From Cryptomeria japonica (lineage: Eukaryota > Streptophyta > Pinopsida > Cupressales > Cupressaceae), in contig NC_081408.1 of NCBI RefSeq assembly GCF_030272615.1, positions 340,288,793-340,352,792 on the forward strand: a DNA stretch of 64,000 nt, given 5' to 3'. The translations under genes were made by a program, and so were the position numbers. The first letter of the stretch is position 1; every line of letters starts with the position of its first letter. Below the pieces are notes generated by a model that was not told the origin of the DNA, did no database searches, and saw only the letters and a program-made list of their open reading frames with translations. Below, in pieces: positions 47,306 to 58,826 of this stretch.

Positions 47306-48958
47306 ATACTTTAAAATAAATTTAAAAAGTTAAAAGAAAGAAAAATATTTATTTATGATTGGTCTAAATAATTTTTTTTAATAACTATTTAAGCATAACA
47401 AAATAAAAAATCATTACAAGAGTATTGCCTAACGACAAGTACTAATAAGTTTCCAGGCAAGAAGAAACTGAAATTTAACTAACAGTAGTAAAAAGACAAT
47501 CATTTTTTATGTTTTTCAAATTATTGTACAATTATGATATATATTATTTGTAATTTAATTTTTCTTTGTAAAATTACGTTTAAGCTCTTGTTAAATTTAT
47601 TCTTTTAATATTTTTGAGCTGTGTACTCTAACTTTAACACTACCAATTTTTAATGAATTTTTTTTTTTTATGGAGGTCTAGTCTAGCTGGGGGCATGATC
47701 CATGCCTCATCCCTTATGATGTCGGAGTTTTACACTCAACAAGACTTAGTGGGTTCTATTGGAGTCATTCAACTTCACCAGTAGACCAAGGGCTCATTGA
47801 CATAATAAACATTTTTCACTTCAATATAATTTTCTCTTATTTTTTATTTTTTCTAGGTGTCCTGTTAATTCATAGCCTAGTATTAATATAAATATCATGT
47901 ATAGGTTGTTTAAATTAATTATTTTAATTCTATTTTTAAGAAAAAATGGATGAATTTTTTTTCAAAGTTAAGAACATATGAAATTAATCAAAAAAGAGTG
48001 TAAGCTTTCATCTTTAAACTAAAAGAGTATATTTAGATTTTTTTTAATTTGCATTTCTTCAAATATTAGAAAATTAAGCTTTCATTAATGGACTATACAG
48101 AAATTTTATTTCTTTTTTGTGTGTTAAAAATAATTAAAAATTTTAATCCTAGATTGATTTTGGAAGGATTAAAATGGGAGAAAATAAGCCTCATTATTTT
48201 TCTATGAAGAATCTTTTGGAAATATGTTAAATTATGTTATCCACTTTTGTGTATAATTTTTCATGCCATACCCAATTAGTGAGTTGGGATGCAAGGCAAT
48301 TAGAATTGAGGTATGGAGGGTAGGAAGGAGTAGATTCTAGCATTTTCCCAAATCAAGAAGTGATTATGTGACTATAAAAGGTAGAATTTATATAAGTGAT
48401 AACTAAATAAATTCACAGGATAAATAAAATGAGCCAATTTATTAGTTGATAGAATAAATAGAGTGCTTACAAATGCTTTGTATGACTTGTTGAGGATATG
48501 ACATCCCTAGGGTAAGATGGTGGATATCGCTTTGGTACTCCCTTCATCTTGTAATAGGCAGACATACTCATATTTACAAAGTCAATCCTTTGTTCTTTGT
48601 GATGATACTCTTTACCTTCCTAGACAATATACGCATCCTTGTTGTAATCAGAGTTTGCATCAAATGAGTTACATGTCTCTAGCTATCTTTATTTTACTTT
48701 ATTGTAAATATGTTTTACAATTATTTGTATACATAGTGTTTGGTGTGTGTGTAAGTCTTAGCCCTTGTTTGGTTTGAGTGTGTTTTTTGTTGCATGTGAA
48801 ATTCCAAAATCGACTTTTTTGATTTTCACTTCACCCATTTATCCAATTGACTAAGGTAGTTGATTATGGATTTCATGTTCCTTTGCAATATCACTACCTT
48901 TCTCCATTCACATTCACAGAGTGTAAAGTTAAGTGGTGGAAACAAAGGACTAGTGGGA
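47306..48958. other. AT-rich non-coding stretch
   Basis: Nothing recognisable. The short frames just left of the TRIM lack domains. Confidence 0.5.
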
Positions 48959-49331
48959 TGTTGCAAGGTGTGTGCCCTTGGTCTCCTTGTGTTGTGCATC
49001 ACAACGCTCAGGTTTGTGACATGTCTTAACTACCTCCTATGTATTCTATAAGTCTAGTGGTTGTATCAGGCATAAATAGGTTGATTTTTTGGTGCAATGA
49101 CAACCATACTTCTAACAAGTGGTATTAGAGCTTGGGTCACATGTTCAAACCCCCTTGCTTGCACTTGAGGAGATTGTTGCAAGATGTGTGCCCTTGGTCT
49201 CCTTGTATTTTGTAGCACAATGCTTGGGTTTGTGACATGGCTTAACCACCTACCATAGATTCTATGTCTAATGGTTGTATCAGACATTAACAAATCAATC
49301 TTTTAGTGCAACAACAACCGTACTTCTAACA
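48959..49331 (+). mobile_element. TRIM retrotransposon, complete, 373 bp, same family as 38422
   Basis: LTRs 48959-49117 (159 bp) and 49175-49331 (157 bp) start TGTTGCAAG and end CTTCTAACA. The 57-bp interior begins AGTGGTATTAGAGCTTGG (PBS) and ends CTTGAGGAGATT (polypurine-like). Flanks are TGGGA on the left and TGAGA on the right, a 5-bp duplication with one later change. The LTR shares TAAGTCTAGTGGTTGTATYA and GGTGCAAYGACAA with the 38422 element. No coding capacity. Confidence 0.9.
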
Positions 49332-50944
49332 TGAGATTCCACACACTTTACATGAAATCAAGAATATATAGCATCCACCCTTATTGCATATTAATAAGGG
49401 GTTCCCATTGGGATCACATGCTCCTCACATTGTTCCTATTGACATTCATTATTCATGTACATCTTCTTTCTCCTCTATTGTGTTTATTAGTTTTTAATAT
49501 TTTCTCTATTATATTCATTGTGATATTGATTAGATGTAGTTATTTTAGTTGTTATCTATCAATAGCCCCTATCATGGTTTCTATATCAAGTTTTCTATTG
49601 ATGAAGGAAATAATCTGAGGATATAAATGTGAAGAACTCTCAAAGAATTTTCTAAATTTTTTTATGTATAATGGTGTATATTGTGTGACCATACAACATT
49701 AGCAACATTATGAGTAGAATTGACTAGTTGGGAGGATACCATTATTTTAATAGAATCTATTGTTATTGAATTCAAATTATTTAGGAAGATTTTATCATAT
49801 TTTTGCTAGATCACATTCTAATGAAATATACATTTGACACAGGTTGTTATTTTTTCCTTGTTTATCTTTTCAAATAGTGTCAATAAGATCACACCATATG
49901 GCATTGGCATGTCCTTTCATCACATCCATGTAAAGAAGGTAGTATATAACACCTTGATATGGGTGATTAATGATGAGAAGGTAACAATTGAATAGTCAAT
50001 TGCATTATGCAAAGTATGAAGAAGATATACAAAAACGTGGAAGTGATTCTTATGTGTATAATAGATGATCAGTGAGTCTCTATTCTCGATGTCAATGGTT
50101 TGTTGTGATGGGAGTTAAAGTTGCCCTTGATCAATCAACAACATATTTGATGAGAAGGTAGCAATTAGTTTGAAGGAATTTTATGCAAGTGCAATGCACA
50201 AAGTAATAGATTATGAAATTGTAGTCACCTTCTCAAATATCAGAAAATAATAGAGATTTAAGTGACTAATTTGGTGACAAACTAAGAGGCAAAAAAAAAA
50301 AGCTAGACATGAAAATGCTGCATAATGAGGTAGAAAGAAAAAAGCGGCAATGCCTATTCCTACATGATGTTGGTTGAGGAGGGTTAATTTCCTAAGAAGC
50401 AAAAAATGTGTTCCTTTGTTGACCGTTGAAGTAGAATATGTAGTTATAATGGTAGTTTAATTGTGAGAATTATTTCGAGTTATCAATCAAGGAAGAAGCA
50501 ATCGGGGCTTCTTGATAATATCTTTTTTATGTAAAGATCAGTTATTAGATAGTAAAAAATAAATTAATAATATTATGTTGGTTAGTTATTAATAGGGAAT
50601 AGTTATTGTTAATTATTTGTTTGTTTTTTGGTGATGTGTAATTAGTTGATTGAAAGACTTTATAAAATAAGAAAATTTTTGGTTGATTTTTAATTGAATG
50701 AAGAATTACTTGTATATTTGAGGTGGTGTCTCAAATTCTTCAACAATATATAAATGTGTTTAAAATATTATTTAAAATAAATTGAATAAATTAATGCATT
50801 AATACATTAGAATATTAAATAACAAATAATTTATAAAATATAATTATTCACAAATGTATAATAATTTAAAAAATTTAATATAAATGCATATAAAATTTAA
50901 AATACAATTTTTTTTGTTTTTTATATAAGACAAATATGCCATAC

Positions 50945-50991
<47 letters not shown>

Positions 50992-51189
50992 CACATATAG
51001 ATTCTTTACATATGGGGAGCAATTATTATTGCAATTATTATTATTGCACATATAGCTCACTTGGAGCAAAACTATAATGGTAACCATGGAACTGTATAGC
51101 TATAAGAAAGATAAACTATCTGTTGGGAATAATTAATTGACTCCCTTAACCTAGAATAGAGCTTCATCATGTTCTTCATCCATATAGTT
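49332..51189. other. AT-rich non-coding stretch with a (TG)n microsatellite
   Basis: 50952-50988 is an uninterrupted (TG)n run of about 18 units. No supported gene. Confidence 0.7.
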
Positions 51190-51489
51190 TTATCCAAAAG
51201 ATTCACCAACCTTTGAATTTGTTGTATTTTTGAGGTCTTCATAAGAAGCAATTAGAGGGTGTTTGGAATAATTGACCAGGAAATGAAGAGCCCAAAACAC
51301 CTCAAAAAAATGGGCTACGGTTTTATTTCCTAAGGAAGGCCCATGGGTGTGCATGAATTTGGTAAAATATTCTAAGAATCCCATACCTAAGCCGATTTCT
51401 ATGGCTCCATAGATCCCCCTTAAATTTCTTATATCAAACAAGAAACAAGTCCAAACATGATGCACATGGAGTTTATTTGAATATGACAA
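51190..51489 (-). pseudogene. Unidentified open frame, possible gene or element fragment
   Basis: A 99-codon frame with protein-like composition: IYGAIEIGLGMGFLEYFTKF, LGNKTVAHFFEVFWALHFLV and KHPLIASYEDLKNTTNSK. Its first ten codons overlap a segment duplicated at 53033-53150, so the start is not genuine. No family, signal peptide or promoter was recognised. Confidence 0.25.
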
Positions 51490-51513
51490 AGTTTAAAGGC
51501 ACACCCAAATTAA

Positions 51514-51551
<38 letters not shown>

Positions 51552-51590
51552 TAACACCTATTGAATATCCAAATTAACTTTCAGCAGGCC
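51455..51590 (+). repeat. Segment duplicated at 53033-53150, with CT/CA microsatellite
   Basis: GCACATGGAGTTTATTTGAA and TTGAATATCCAAATTAACTT occur in both places. Here a (CT)n(CA)n run (51519-51551) lies between them; in the other copy about 60 bp of AC-rich sequence does. Confidence 0.8.
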
Positions 51591-52249
51591 AAATCAGAGA
51601 TCAAGAGGCAAGCAAGAATATAGCGTATGGTACTCAGATAACCATTTTTTTAATTTTATGAAATATTGGTTTTTCACCAAACATGCACTTGTTTGTTCAA
51701 CACATTGGTAAAAATAGGAAACTAATTCAAAAAAATTCAGAAAAATATCTATGCCCTAGGTATTGATGTCTTCTTTCTAACGAAAAAAATAAATTGAATT
51801 TCGATATATGTAGAACAAGTTATGTGTTCAAACCTAAACCTATGTTTGAATTATAACTAGTCCGACTTCAAAACTTAATAAAATGAAAAACTTTCAACAT
51901 ATCACTATCAAACCAACAACAAGCCTTGGATATTGATGTTACAAATCAAAATTCAAAATAATTGAGATTTATCATTTATAGAAAAGAATTTATGCATTTC
52001 AGGAGGCACATCACTCTTTAAAAATGTAGTTTGATGTAAGAAACTACTTTTTGAGGGAGATGGAAAATAAAAGAAAACATCTTCGAAATTTTTTGAAAAA
52101 ATATATTTAGAATCTACTGACAAAATGCTACAAATCACTAATTTACATATCTTCAAATTCTTAATAGTTTAAAAGTTATAGTTGTCGGAAGTTGAAGATT
52201 ATTTTAAAAATGTTCATCTCAATATCAAAAGTGGGAACCATTGTTGTGA

Positions 52250-52596
52250 GTTCCCCAAGTACAAACACACACAAAGTGAATGCTAAAGTTCAAAGACACT
52301 TCACCAAAGTAAAACATGAACCATGCACAAACTAAAATTAAGTTTAAACATGTCAACGTACAAAAATTATAGACAATGTGAGTGCTAAAGTTCAAAGACA
52401 CTTTATATTAAAGTTCAAATATGCAACATAACTATATGTCAAAGTTAATACACTCTTCACACAAAGTGAATCATGAAAGTTCAAGCATACTCACACATGC
52501 CAAAGTACAAACACAAATAAATTGGTTGCCATAGTTAAAACACATAATGCTAAATATAATACACATCATATGCTTACATGCAAAATAAATGTGTGT

Positions 52597-52647
<51 letters not shown>

Positions 52648-53710
52648 ACAAAGTTAACATTAACACATGCACACACGCGCATGCACACACACACACAATG
52701 AATGCAATGGCACAGACATGCACCAAAATAAGGTAAGCATAATTGAGGTTTGTTCATAAATACTTTCCATACAATGTGTAAATTAAAAAAATTTCATAGT
52801 CCACAAAATAGAAAAGAAAAAATGGATGTCAAAGTTGTTTCCAACATGTACACCACGTTGAATGCTAATGTTAGTTCAAAAAACACCCCATAAAGTAAAT
52901 GTAAAAAATAACTCTCAAACAAACACACACACACACAAACAAACAAACAAATTGTGAATTTTAAACAATAATTCACATAAAGTACAACCATACACATAAA
53001 ATGAATACTAAAGGTATAAAATAAAAACATGGCGCACATGGAGTTTATTTGAATATGACAAAGTTTAAAGGCACATGACATAAAGTCCATGCCAAATTTA
53101 GTTCAAATACACACACAACACAAATTGAATATCCAAATTAACTTTCAAACATAGACACAAACACAACACATGAAGTTCGTTTAAACATAACAACATTAAA
53201 ATACACACTCAACAAATTAAATCTCAAAGTTAGTTCCAATGTACATGACACAATGTGAATACCACATTTAAAAATTAACTATCAAATACATATGCACAAT
53301 TCAAATAAAATAAAAAATAAAAGCATGCTAGAGTTTTACCACACATGAAACAAACTTGCAAATTTGTTTAAACACATATATTTTGTTCAAACATATAAAA
53401 TTAAAACATATTTCAGAAAAAAAATACTTGGACCACATACATACATAACACTTAAGTTTAAACATGCCAAGATACAAACACACAAAAAGTGAATGCTAAA
53501 GTTCAAAGACACTTCACTAAAGTTCAAGAATCAACCACACAAACTAAATTAAGTTTAAACATGTCAAGGTACAAATGCATACAAAGTGAATGGTAAAGTT
53601 AAAAGACACTTTATAGTAAAGTTCAAACATGCAACATAACTTGGTGTCAAAGTTAATGAACTCTTCACACATTGTGAATGTGAAAGTTCAAACATAATCA
53701 CACATGTTAC
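52250..53710. repeat. Degenerate AC-rich repeat field with a duplication of about 240 bp
   Basis: The words AAAGTTCAAAGACACTT, AAGTGAATGCTAAAGTTCAA and AAACATGTCAA recur many times. 52262-52500 is repeated at about 53468-53705 with scattered differences. A long (GT)n(AC)n tract lies at 52591-52646. No coding sequence; translated frames are microsatellite artefacts. Confidence 0.8.
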
Positions 53711-54344
53711 TAGATTAAATTATTATTGAAAGATATTGTGATACTTAAATAATTAAACTACATTGTAAACACCAAATTATTAAATGTGATGAAATAAATT
53801 AAAAATTAAAAATTTTATGAAATAAAAAACAATATAAAATTTAACATGTAGACACTAGATTGAAAAGAATGGTCATGCCCAATGACCATTCCTCACAGCC
53901 TTGAGAAAGGGGCCATTTCAACCCCTCCCAAATAAAAATTTGGCATTAAACAACAAATCTGTTTACACATCAATTTACAAATTTTAATTTCAGCAACTAA
54001 TTCAAAAGTGGAACATTTTCTTGAATTCTAAATATAAAATCTTGCATTCAACAAGCCATTCAAGATTCCTAACATTTTTTCCTAAAAAGTAAATCAATGT
54101 TCAAATACATGCTTTACAAGTAGTGGATGCCAAAGTGAACCACACTAAATAAACAAGTCTAAAATCCACTTTAAACAAACAATTAATGTATGATAAAGAT
54201 ACACACTCGATATAAACAATAGATGCAATCAAATCCCCTAGAAATATCAAACTGGATCAAATATAACTTAATGCCAAACTTCAAAACCATGCTTCAATAG
54301 GTAATAAGTAAATCAATGCTCAAGCACAATTACACTACCATTCT
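53711..54344. other. AT-rich non-coding stretch
   Basis: No gene or repeat of note. Confidence 0.5.
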
Positions 54345-54554
54345 TACAATATTTTTGAATAAGAGAAAATAGGTTTTGATGGGCCCCTAAAACCCATTAC
54401 AACTAGAAGAACAAAAGATTTACATTAGAGCGCAACAAAAAAAAAAGACAATAAACTAAGGAAAGACAACTGATGAAATAAATGCTAGCAAACAAGAGAC
54501 ATCAAGTCATAGACCAAAACCCAAAGACCAAAAAAGACCAACAAAAACCCAGGA

Positions 54555-56282
54555 TTAGGTTAATTTCTGAAGCATTTTGGCTACTTCCATCTCTAGCTGA
54601 TCCATATTGTCAGCCGCCCACTTAATATCCTTGATATCCTTATTGTGGCTTTGCATCCTTTTATTTCTCACTCTTGTTCTTCTCCCAAGACCTATATCGT
54701 TATCATATGGGGTGTCATCCTTAACATCAATAATGCTCACCACTGCCTTATCCCCTTGGTAGTTCTCCAACATACTGATGAGGGCCTTCATGCTGGCCAA
54801 GGCATCCTTAAGAATCTTATGGCTTTGCTTACCTATTATTTTGAGCGTGTACTCAACTCTATCAAGTCTCTTTTCAGTGGCACATGCTCTATTTTCAAGG
54901 CTAAGCAAGTTGTTGTGATTAACATTGATAATCTCCTCAGTGTTACCAATAGCTTTGGTGAGATAGCAGATACAATCCAGGAGGGAATTGAACTTTCCCA
55001 AGCCTAAAGCTTGTAAAGTCTCAATTTTCCCTGCTTCCTGGGCTTGCTTAGTTTTAATGACTGCAATTTCTTTAAGCATCTAGAGGAACACCTTTTTGAA
55101 GCTATCCATGCCATTATTGATGCTAAGATCAATATCCAAGTGATGATCTTGTTGGTTCTTATCACCAGTGGTGTCAAGGTTAACTTCTAGACCAACCTCC
55201 TAGTTCTTATCATCAGTGGTATCAAGATTAACGTCCAGACCAACCTCCCTGATATCAGAGCTTTGAGCTTCTTTCATGGTCGTATCCTTATCCATTATGC
55301 CCTTATCCTTTGACTCAGTCATGAGAGGTGACTAGTCCTTAGTGCCCACATCCTTATTTTTTGGGGTCTTCTTTTTCTACTTCTAGTTCAAAAGGGTTTG
55401 GACCTCCTCAATTCCAGTATCTGTGTAATTGTTAGTCGCATAATCCTCCTCATACCAATTATCCTCATCTTCCCCTCTCTGTTTCTTTTTTGTTGACCCT
55501 TTGTTTTGTTTCCCCTGTTCTATTTTTCTATTTTTTCTACTAGACCCAGCAATTTGGGGGTCGTCCTCTGTCTCGGTATCTATTTCATAGCCTTTGCCTT
55601 CCTGATCATCAGAGTCTTTGAAATCCTCATCTGAATCAAACTTCTCAGCTATATTCAACTGGACAATCATGTTCTTTATGTGATTATACAAACTCACTAT
55701 CAAACCTTCATGAATTGCAAGGTTCATAATGGGGCTGGATATGGAATCCTTGATCCCCGCATTTAGGACACAAAGAAGATAATATGACAAGGAAATTTTA
55801 TCTTTATACCTAAAATGATTAAGTAAGACAAAGTGGTAGTTGTAAACCTTAGTGTATCTTCCATCAAGCATGATAAATTCTATTACATCAACTAAAACCC
55901 TTTGCCAGATTAATTTAATGACCTTTGGCGAGAAGTAGGTATGGTTGCACTACTCCAGTCTATCCTTTTCCACCTCATTCTTCAGAAATTTCTTCACAAT
56001 AGTGTCTGAAATCTTTCTGTCCTTGCAAAACTTGATGCCCTCCATCGGAAGACCTGTTGCCTTCACAACCATGGATTCAGTCACTTTGACCTTCCTATTT
56101 CCAATGGTTAATGTTCCTTCATTCCAGCCCTTCTTGAATATTCTCGTAATTTCGGGTTGTTTCTCCTGCATATTTTCCATGAAATCAGTCATTTTGGCCT
56201 CTTGAAGGATTTCCTAGACCTGCAGATGACTCTTCCATTTCTCAATGGTGTTAGCCTCCATTCTCTTTCCTTTTCCACCCAT
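54555..56282 (-). pseudogene. LINE-associated long ORF with C-terminal coiled coil (about 576 codons)
   Basis: ATG 56282 (MGGKGKRMEANTIEKW) opens one frame to 54555 with five or six in-frame stops (near 56215, 55950, 55383, 55330, 55200 and 55080) and no frameshift. The N-terminal part is helical and conserved in the other copy (IFKKGWNEGTLTIGNRKVKV, TGLPMEGIKFCKDRKIS, YHFVLLNHFRYKDKISLSYY, AIHEGLIVSLYNHIKN). An acidic/basic low-complexity middle follows (GSSRKNRKIEQGKQ). It includes a tandem repeat EVGLDVNLDTT.../EVGLEVNLDTT... and ends in a coiled coil (ATEKRLDRVEYTLKIIGKQS). No nuclease, RT or zinc-knuckle motif is present. The function is unknown. Confidence 0.78.
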
Positions 56283-56517
56283 GATACTATTGATGTTGAT
56301 AGTCTGTAATTCCCACCCGATTCCTTTCTTCACATTAAACTTTTTGTGATAATCCTCTTGAATTATGTAGGAGTTTCTGATGCTATTGTTGAAGAGGGAT
56401 AAAAATGCCCATAAATCATGTGAAGTTAATATACACTGATTACTTTACCTCCTTCTCGACTATCTACAGATCCAGCTCCTACTACCATGATATCTCTTTA
56501 CACCTCAGGAAATGATT

Positions 56518-57045
56518 TCATATTTGACCCTTCTTACCATGATATCTTTCATAACTTAAGATATCATGTGCCACACATACTAGCACCCCTTTGTCATTCC
56601 AGGTAATAATTATCTCATTCCATACAACCTCATTGGCTGCCCAGTCAGTGCTCCGATTGGCCTCTCTATACACATGGGCAATGTGGCATTTTTTAAACCC
56701 CTGTAGAAACTCCCTAGCGGACTCAATGATGTTCTTGATAGTCCATGAAGGTTGATGATTATTGAGAAGGTAGTTAATAATATTTTTAGAGTCACCTTCC
56801 AACCATAGCATTTTGACCACTAAATAAGAGGCCAATTTAATAGATTGAAGGGCTCCCATAGCTTTTGCCATCTGATTGGTCTAAATTCCTAAGGGATAGG
56901 CCACCACCCCAATACAAAATCCAGCCCCATTCCAGATGGCACCACAGCAACCAAGCGGACCTGGATTTCCTTTCCCCCATCCCATCAAAGTTGGCCTTAA
57001 ACCACTCATTGGGGGGAAAGGACCAAAAACACATACTTCTACTAA
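56518..57045 (-). pseudogene. RNase H-like domain of a plant LINE ORF2
   Basis: Across two frames the sequence reads WFKANFDGMG, KGNPGPLGCCGAIWNGAG, QMAKAMGALQSIKLASY, LWLEGDSKNIINYLLN and HIAHVYREANRSTDWAANE. This is the reverse-transcriptase-like RNase H domain found at the C-terminus of some plant LINE ORF2 proteins, with acidic residues at expected places (FDG, EGDS, EANRSTDWAA). A frameshift near GMG and a stop before MAKAMG break it. The domain begins abruptly at 57045, where the oppositely oriented copy starts. RT and endonuclease are missing. Confidence 0.8.
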
Positions 57046-57047
57046 TT

Positions 57048-58826
57048 TCATCGAGTGCATGCAGGAGAAATGACCTGAAATTATGAGAATCTTCAAGAAG
57101 GGATGGAATAAAGGAACATTAACCATAGGCAATAGGAATGTCAAGGTGACTGAAGCTATGATCACTGAGGAAACGAGTCTTCCAATGGACAACATCAAGT
57201 TCTACAAGGATAGAAAGATTTCAGACGCTGTTGTGAAGAAATTTCTGAAGGATGAGGAGGAGAAAGCCAGACTAGTGAAGGGTAGCCATACCTACTTATC
57301 GCCAAAGGTAATTAAGTTAATTTGGTGAAGGGTTTTTCTTAATATAATGGAATTTATCACTCTCGATGATAGATATATTGGGGTTTACAGCTACCATTTT
57401 GTCTTACTAAATCACTTTAGGTATATAGTTAAAATTTCTATTTGATATTATCTTTTCTGCACCCTTAATGCTGGGATCAAGGATGCAATATCCAACCCCA
57501 ATATCAAGAAAGCAATCCATGAAGGTTTGATGGTGATTCTGTATAATCACAACAAGAACACTACCATCCATCTGAATATTGCTGAGGTTTCTAAGTTAGA
57601 AGAGGACCTTGACGACTCTAATGATGAGGAACGCAAAGGCTATGACACAAAAGTTGAGATAGAGTATCACTCCCAAATTGCTGGGTCGAGCAAGAAAAGA
57701 AGAAAAACAGAGCATGGGAAATAAAATAAAGGGTCGACCAAAAAGAAGCAAAGAGAGGAGGATGAGCATAATTGGTATGATGAGCATAATGAGATTGATA
57801 ATGACATGGATACTAAAAGCAAGGAGGTCCAAATCCTCATGAGCTAGAAGCAGAAAAGGAAGACTCCTAAAACTAAGGATGTGGGAACCAATAATCAGTC
57901 ACCTCTCATGACTGATTCTAAGGATAAGGACCCGAGGGGGAAGATACAACCATGAAATAAGCTCAGAACTCTGAGGTTAGGGAGGTGGGACTTGAAGTAA
58001 ATCTTGAGACTGCTGCAGACAAGACCCAGGAAGAGCATCACTTGAATATGGACCCTTATATCAATAACAACATGGATAGCTTCTAAAAGGTGCTCGTTTG
58101 GATGCAAAAGGAAATTACTGGAATTAAAACCAAGCAAGTCGAGGAAGCAGAAAAAAATGAGACTTTAGAAGCTTTAGGATTGGGTAAATTCAATTCCCTC
58201 CCTAATTGTCTCGGTGATCTTACCAAAGCTATTAGTATTGCAGACGAGATCATCAATGCTAATTGGAATATCTTTCATAGCCTGGAGAACAGAGTAGGGG
58301 CCACTGAAAAAAGACTTGCTAGAGTTGAGAACACGTTAAAAAATATTGGCAAGCAAAATCATAAGATTCTTAAGGCTACCTCGGGTAGTATGAAGGCTCT
58401 TATCATTAAGCTGGAGTATGACCATGGGGATAAGGCTTCGGTGGGAATCATTGAAGTGAAGCAAGATACCCAAGAGGATAAGGAGACTAGGCTTGGGAGA
58501 AGAATGCAGACGAGCACGAGAAAGATGTAAAGCCACAACAAGGAAATTGAGGAACTCAAGTAGGTGACTGATAATATGGAACAACTAGAGCTTGAATTTG
58601 CTGAAATGCTTAAGAACTTAACCTAAATTTGGGCTCATTCCATTAGTCATTTTTGTTTTTGTTTAGTTGTCTCTAACTTGGTGGCATTTTTTCTCATCAG
58701 CTGTCCTTTTCTTAGGTGTTGTCTTTTGTGTGTTGTTGCACTTTAATATATTATATTTTGATCTTTTGGTTGTAATGGGTTTCGGTGACCCATCAAAACT
58801 TGTTTTTCCTTATTCAAAAATAATAT
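57048..58826 (+). mobile_element. Second LINE-like copy, head-to-head with the first
   Basis: It starts inside the codons matching MENMQEKQPEITRIF of the other copy (57056-57100), so it is 5'-truncated. It runs through the long ORF to the same 3' tail (GTAATGGGTTTCGGTGACCC, then CATCAAAACTTG, then CTTATTCAAAAATA). Protein-level similarity to the minus copy is high but far from identical, so the two are separate insertions rather than a recent inverted duplication. Confidence 0.72.
57060..58626 (+). pseudogene. LINE-associated long ORF, second copy, broken
   Basis: It follows the minus-strand ORF along its length: GWNKGTLTIGNRNVKVTEAM, LPMDNIKFYKDRKISD, TYLSPKVIKLIW, YHFVLLNHFRY, AIHEGLMVILYNHNKN, SQIAGSSKKRRKTEHGK, LGLGKFNSLPN, ATEKRLARVENTLKNIGKQN and EQLELEFAEMLKNLT. 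Stops occur near 57327, 57445, 57722 and 57846, and the frame shifts near 57940. The clean C-terminal piece (58090-58530) is a coiled coil. The first copy's internal tandem repeat was not seen here. Confidence 0.78.

Larger units (their letters stand above)
54345..57047 (-). mobile_element. LINE-like retroelement copy, 5'-truncated
   Basis: Read leftward: an RNase H-like domain (57045-56518), a gap, a long ORF (56282-54555), and a 3' end near 54345 that reads AATGGGTTTTAGGGGCCCAT, then CAAAACCTATTTTCTCTTAT and TCAAAAATATT. The same 3' tail ends the plus-strand copy at 58826. A shared 3' end with different 5' ends is typical of LINE reverse transcription. No LTR was seen and no target duplication was identified. 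Confidence 0.65.

Noticed and set aside
52566-53090. Cys/Val-rich minus-strand frames
   Set aside because: They arise from the (GT)n tract; no real protein features.
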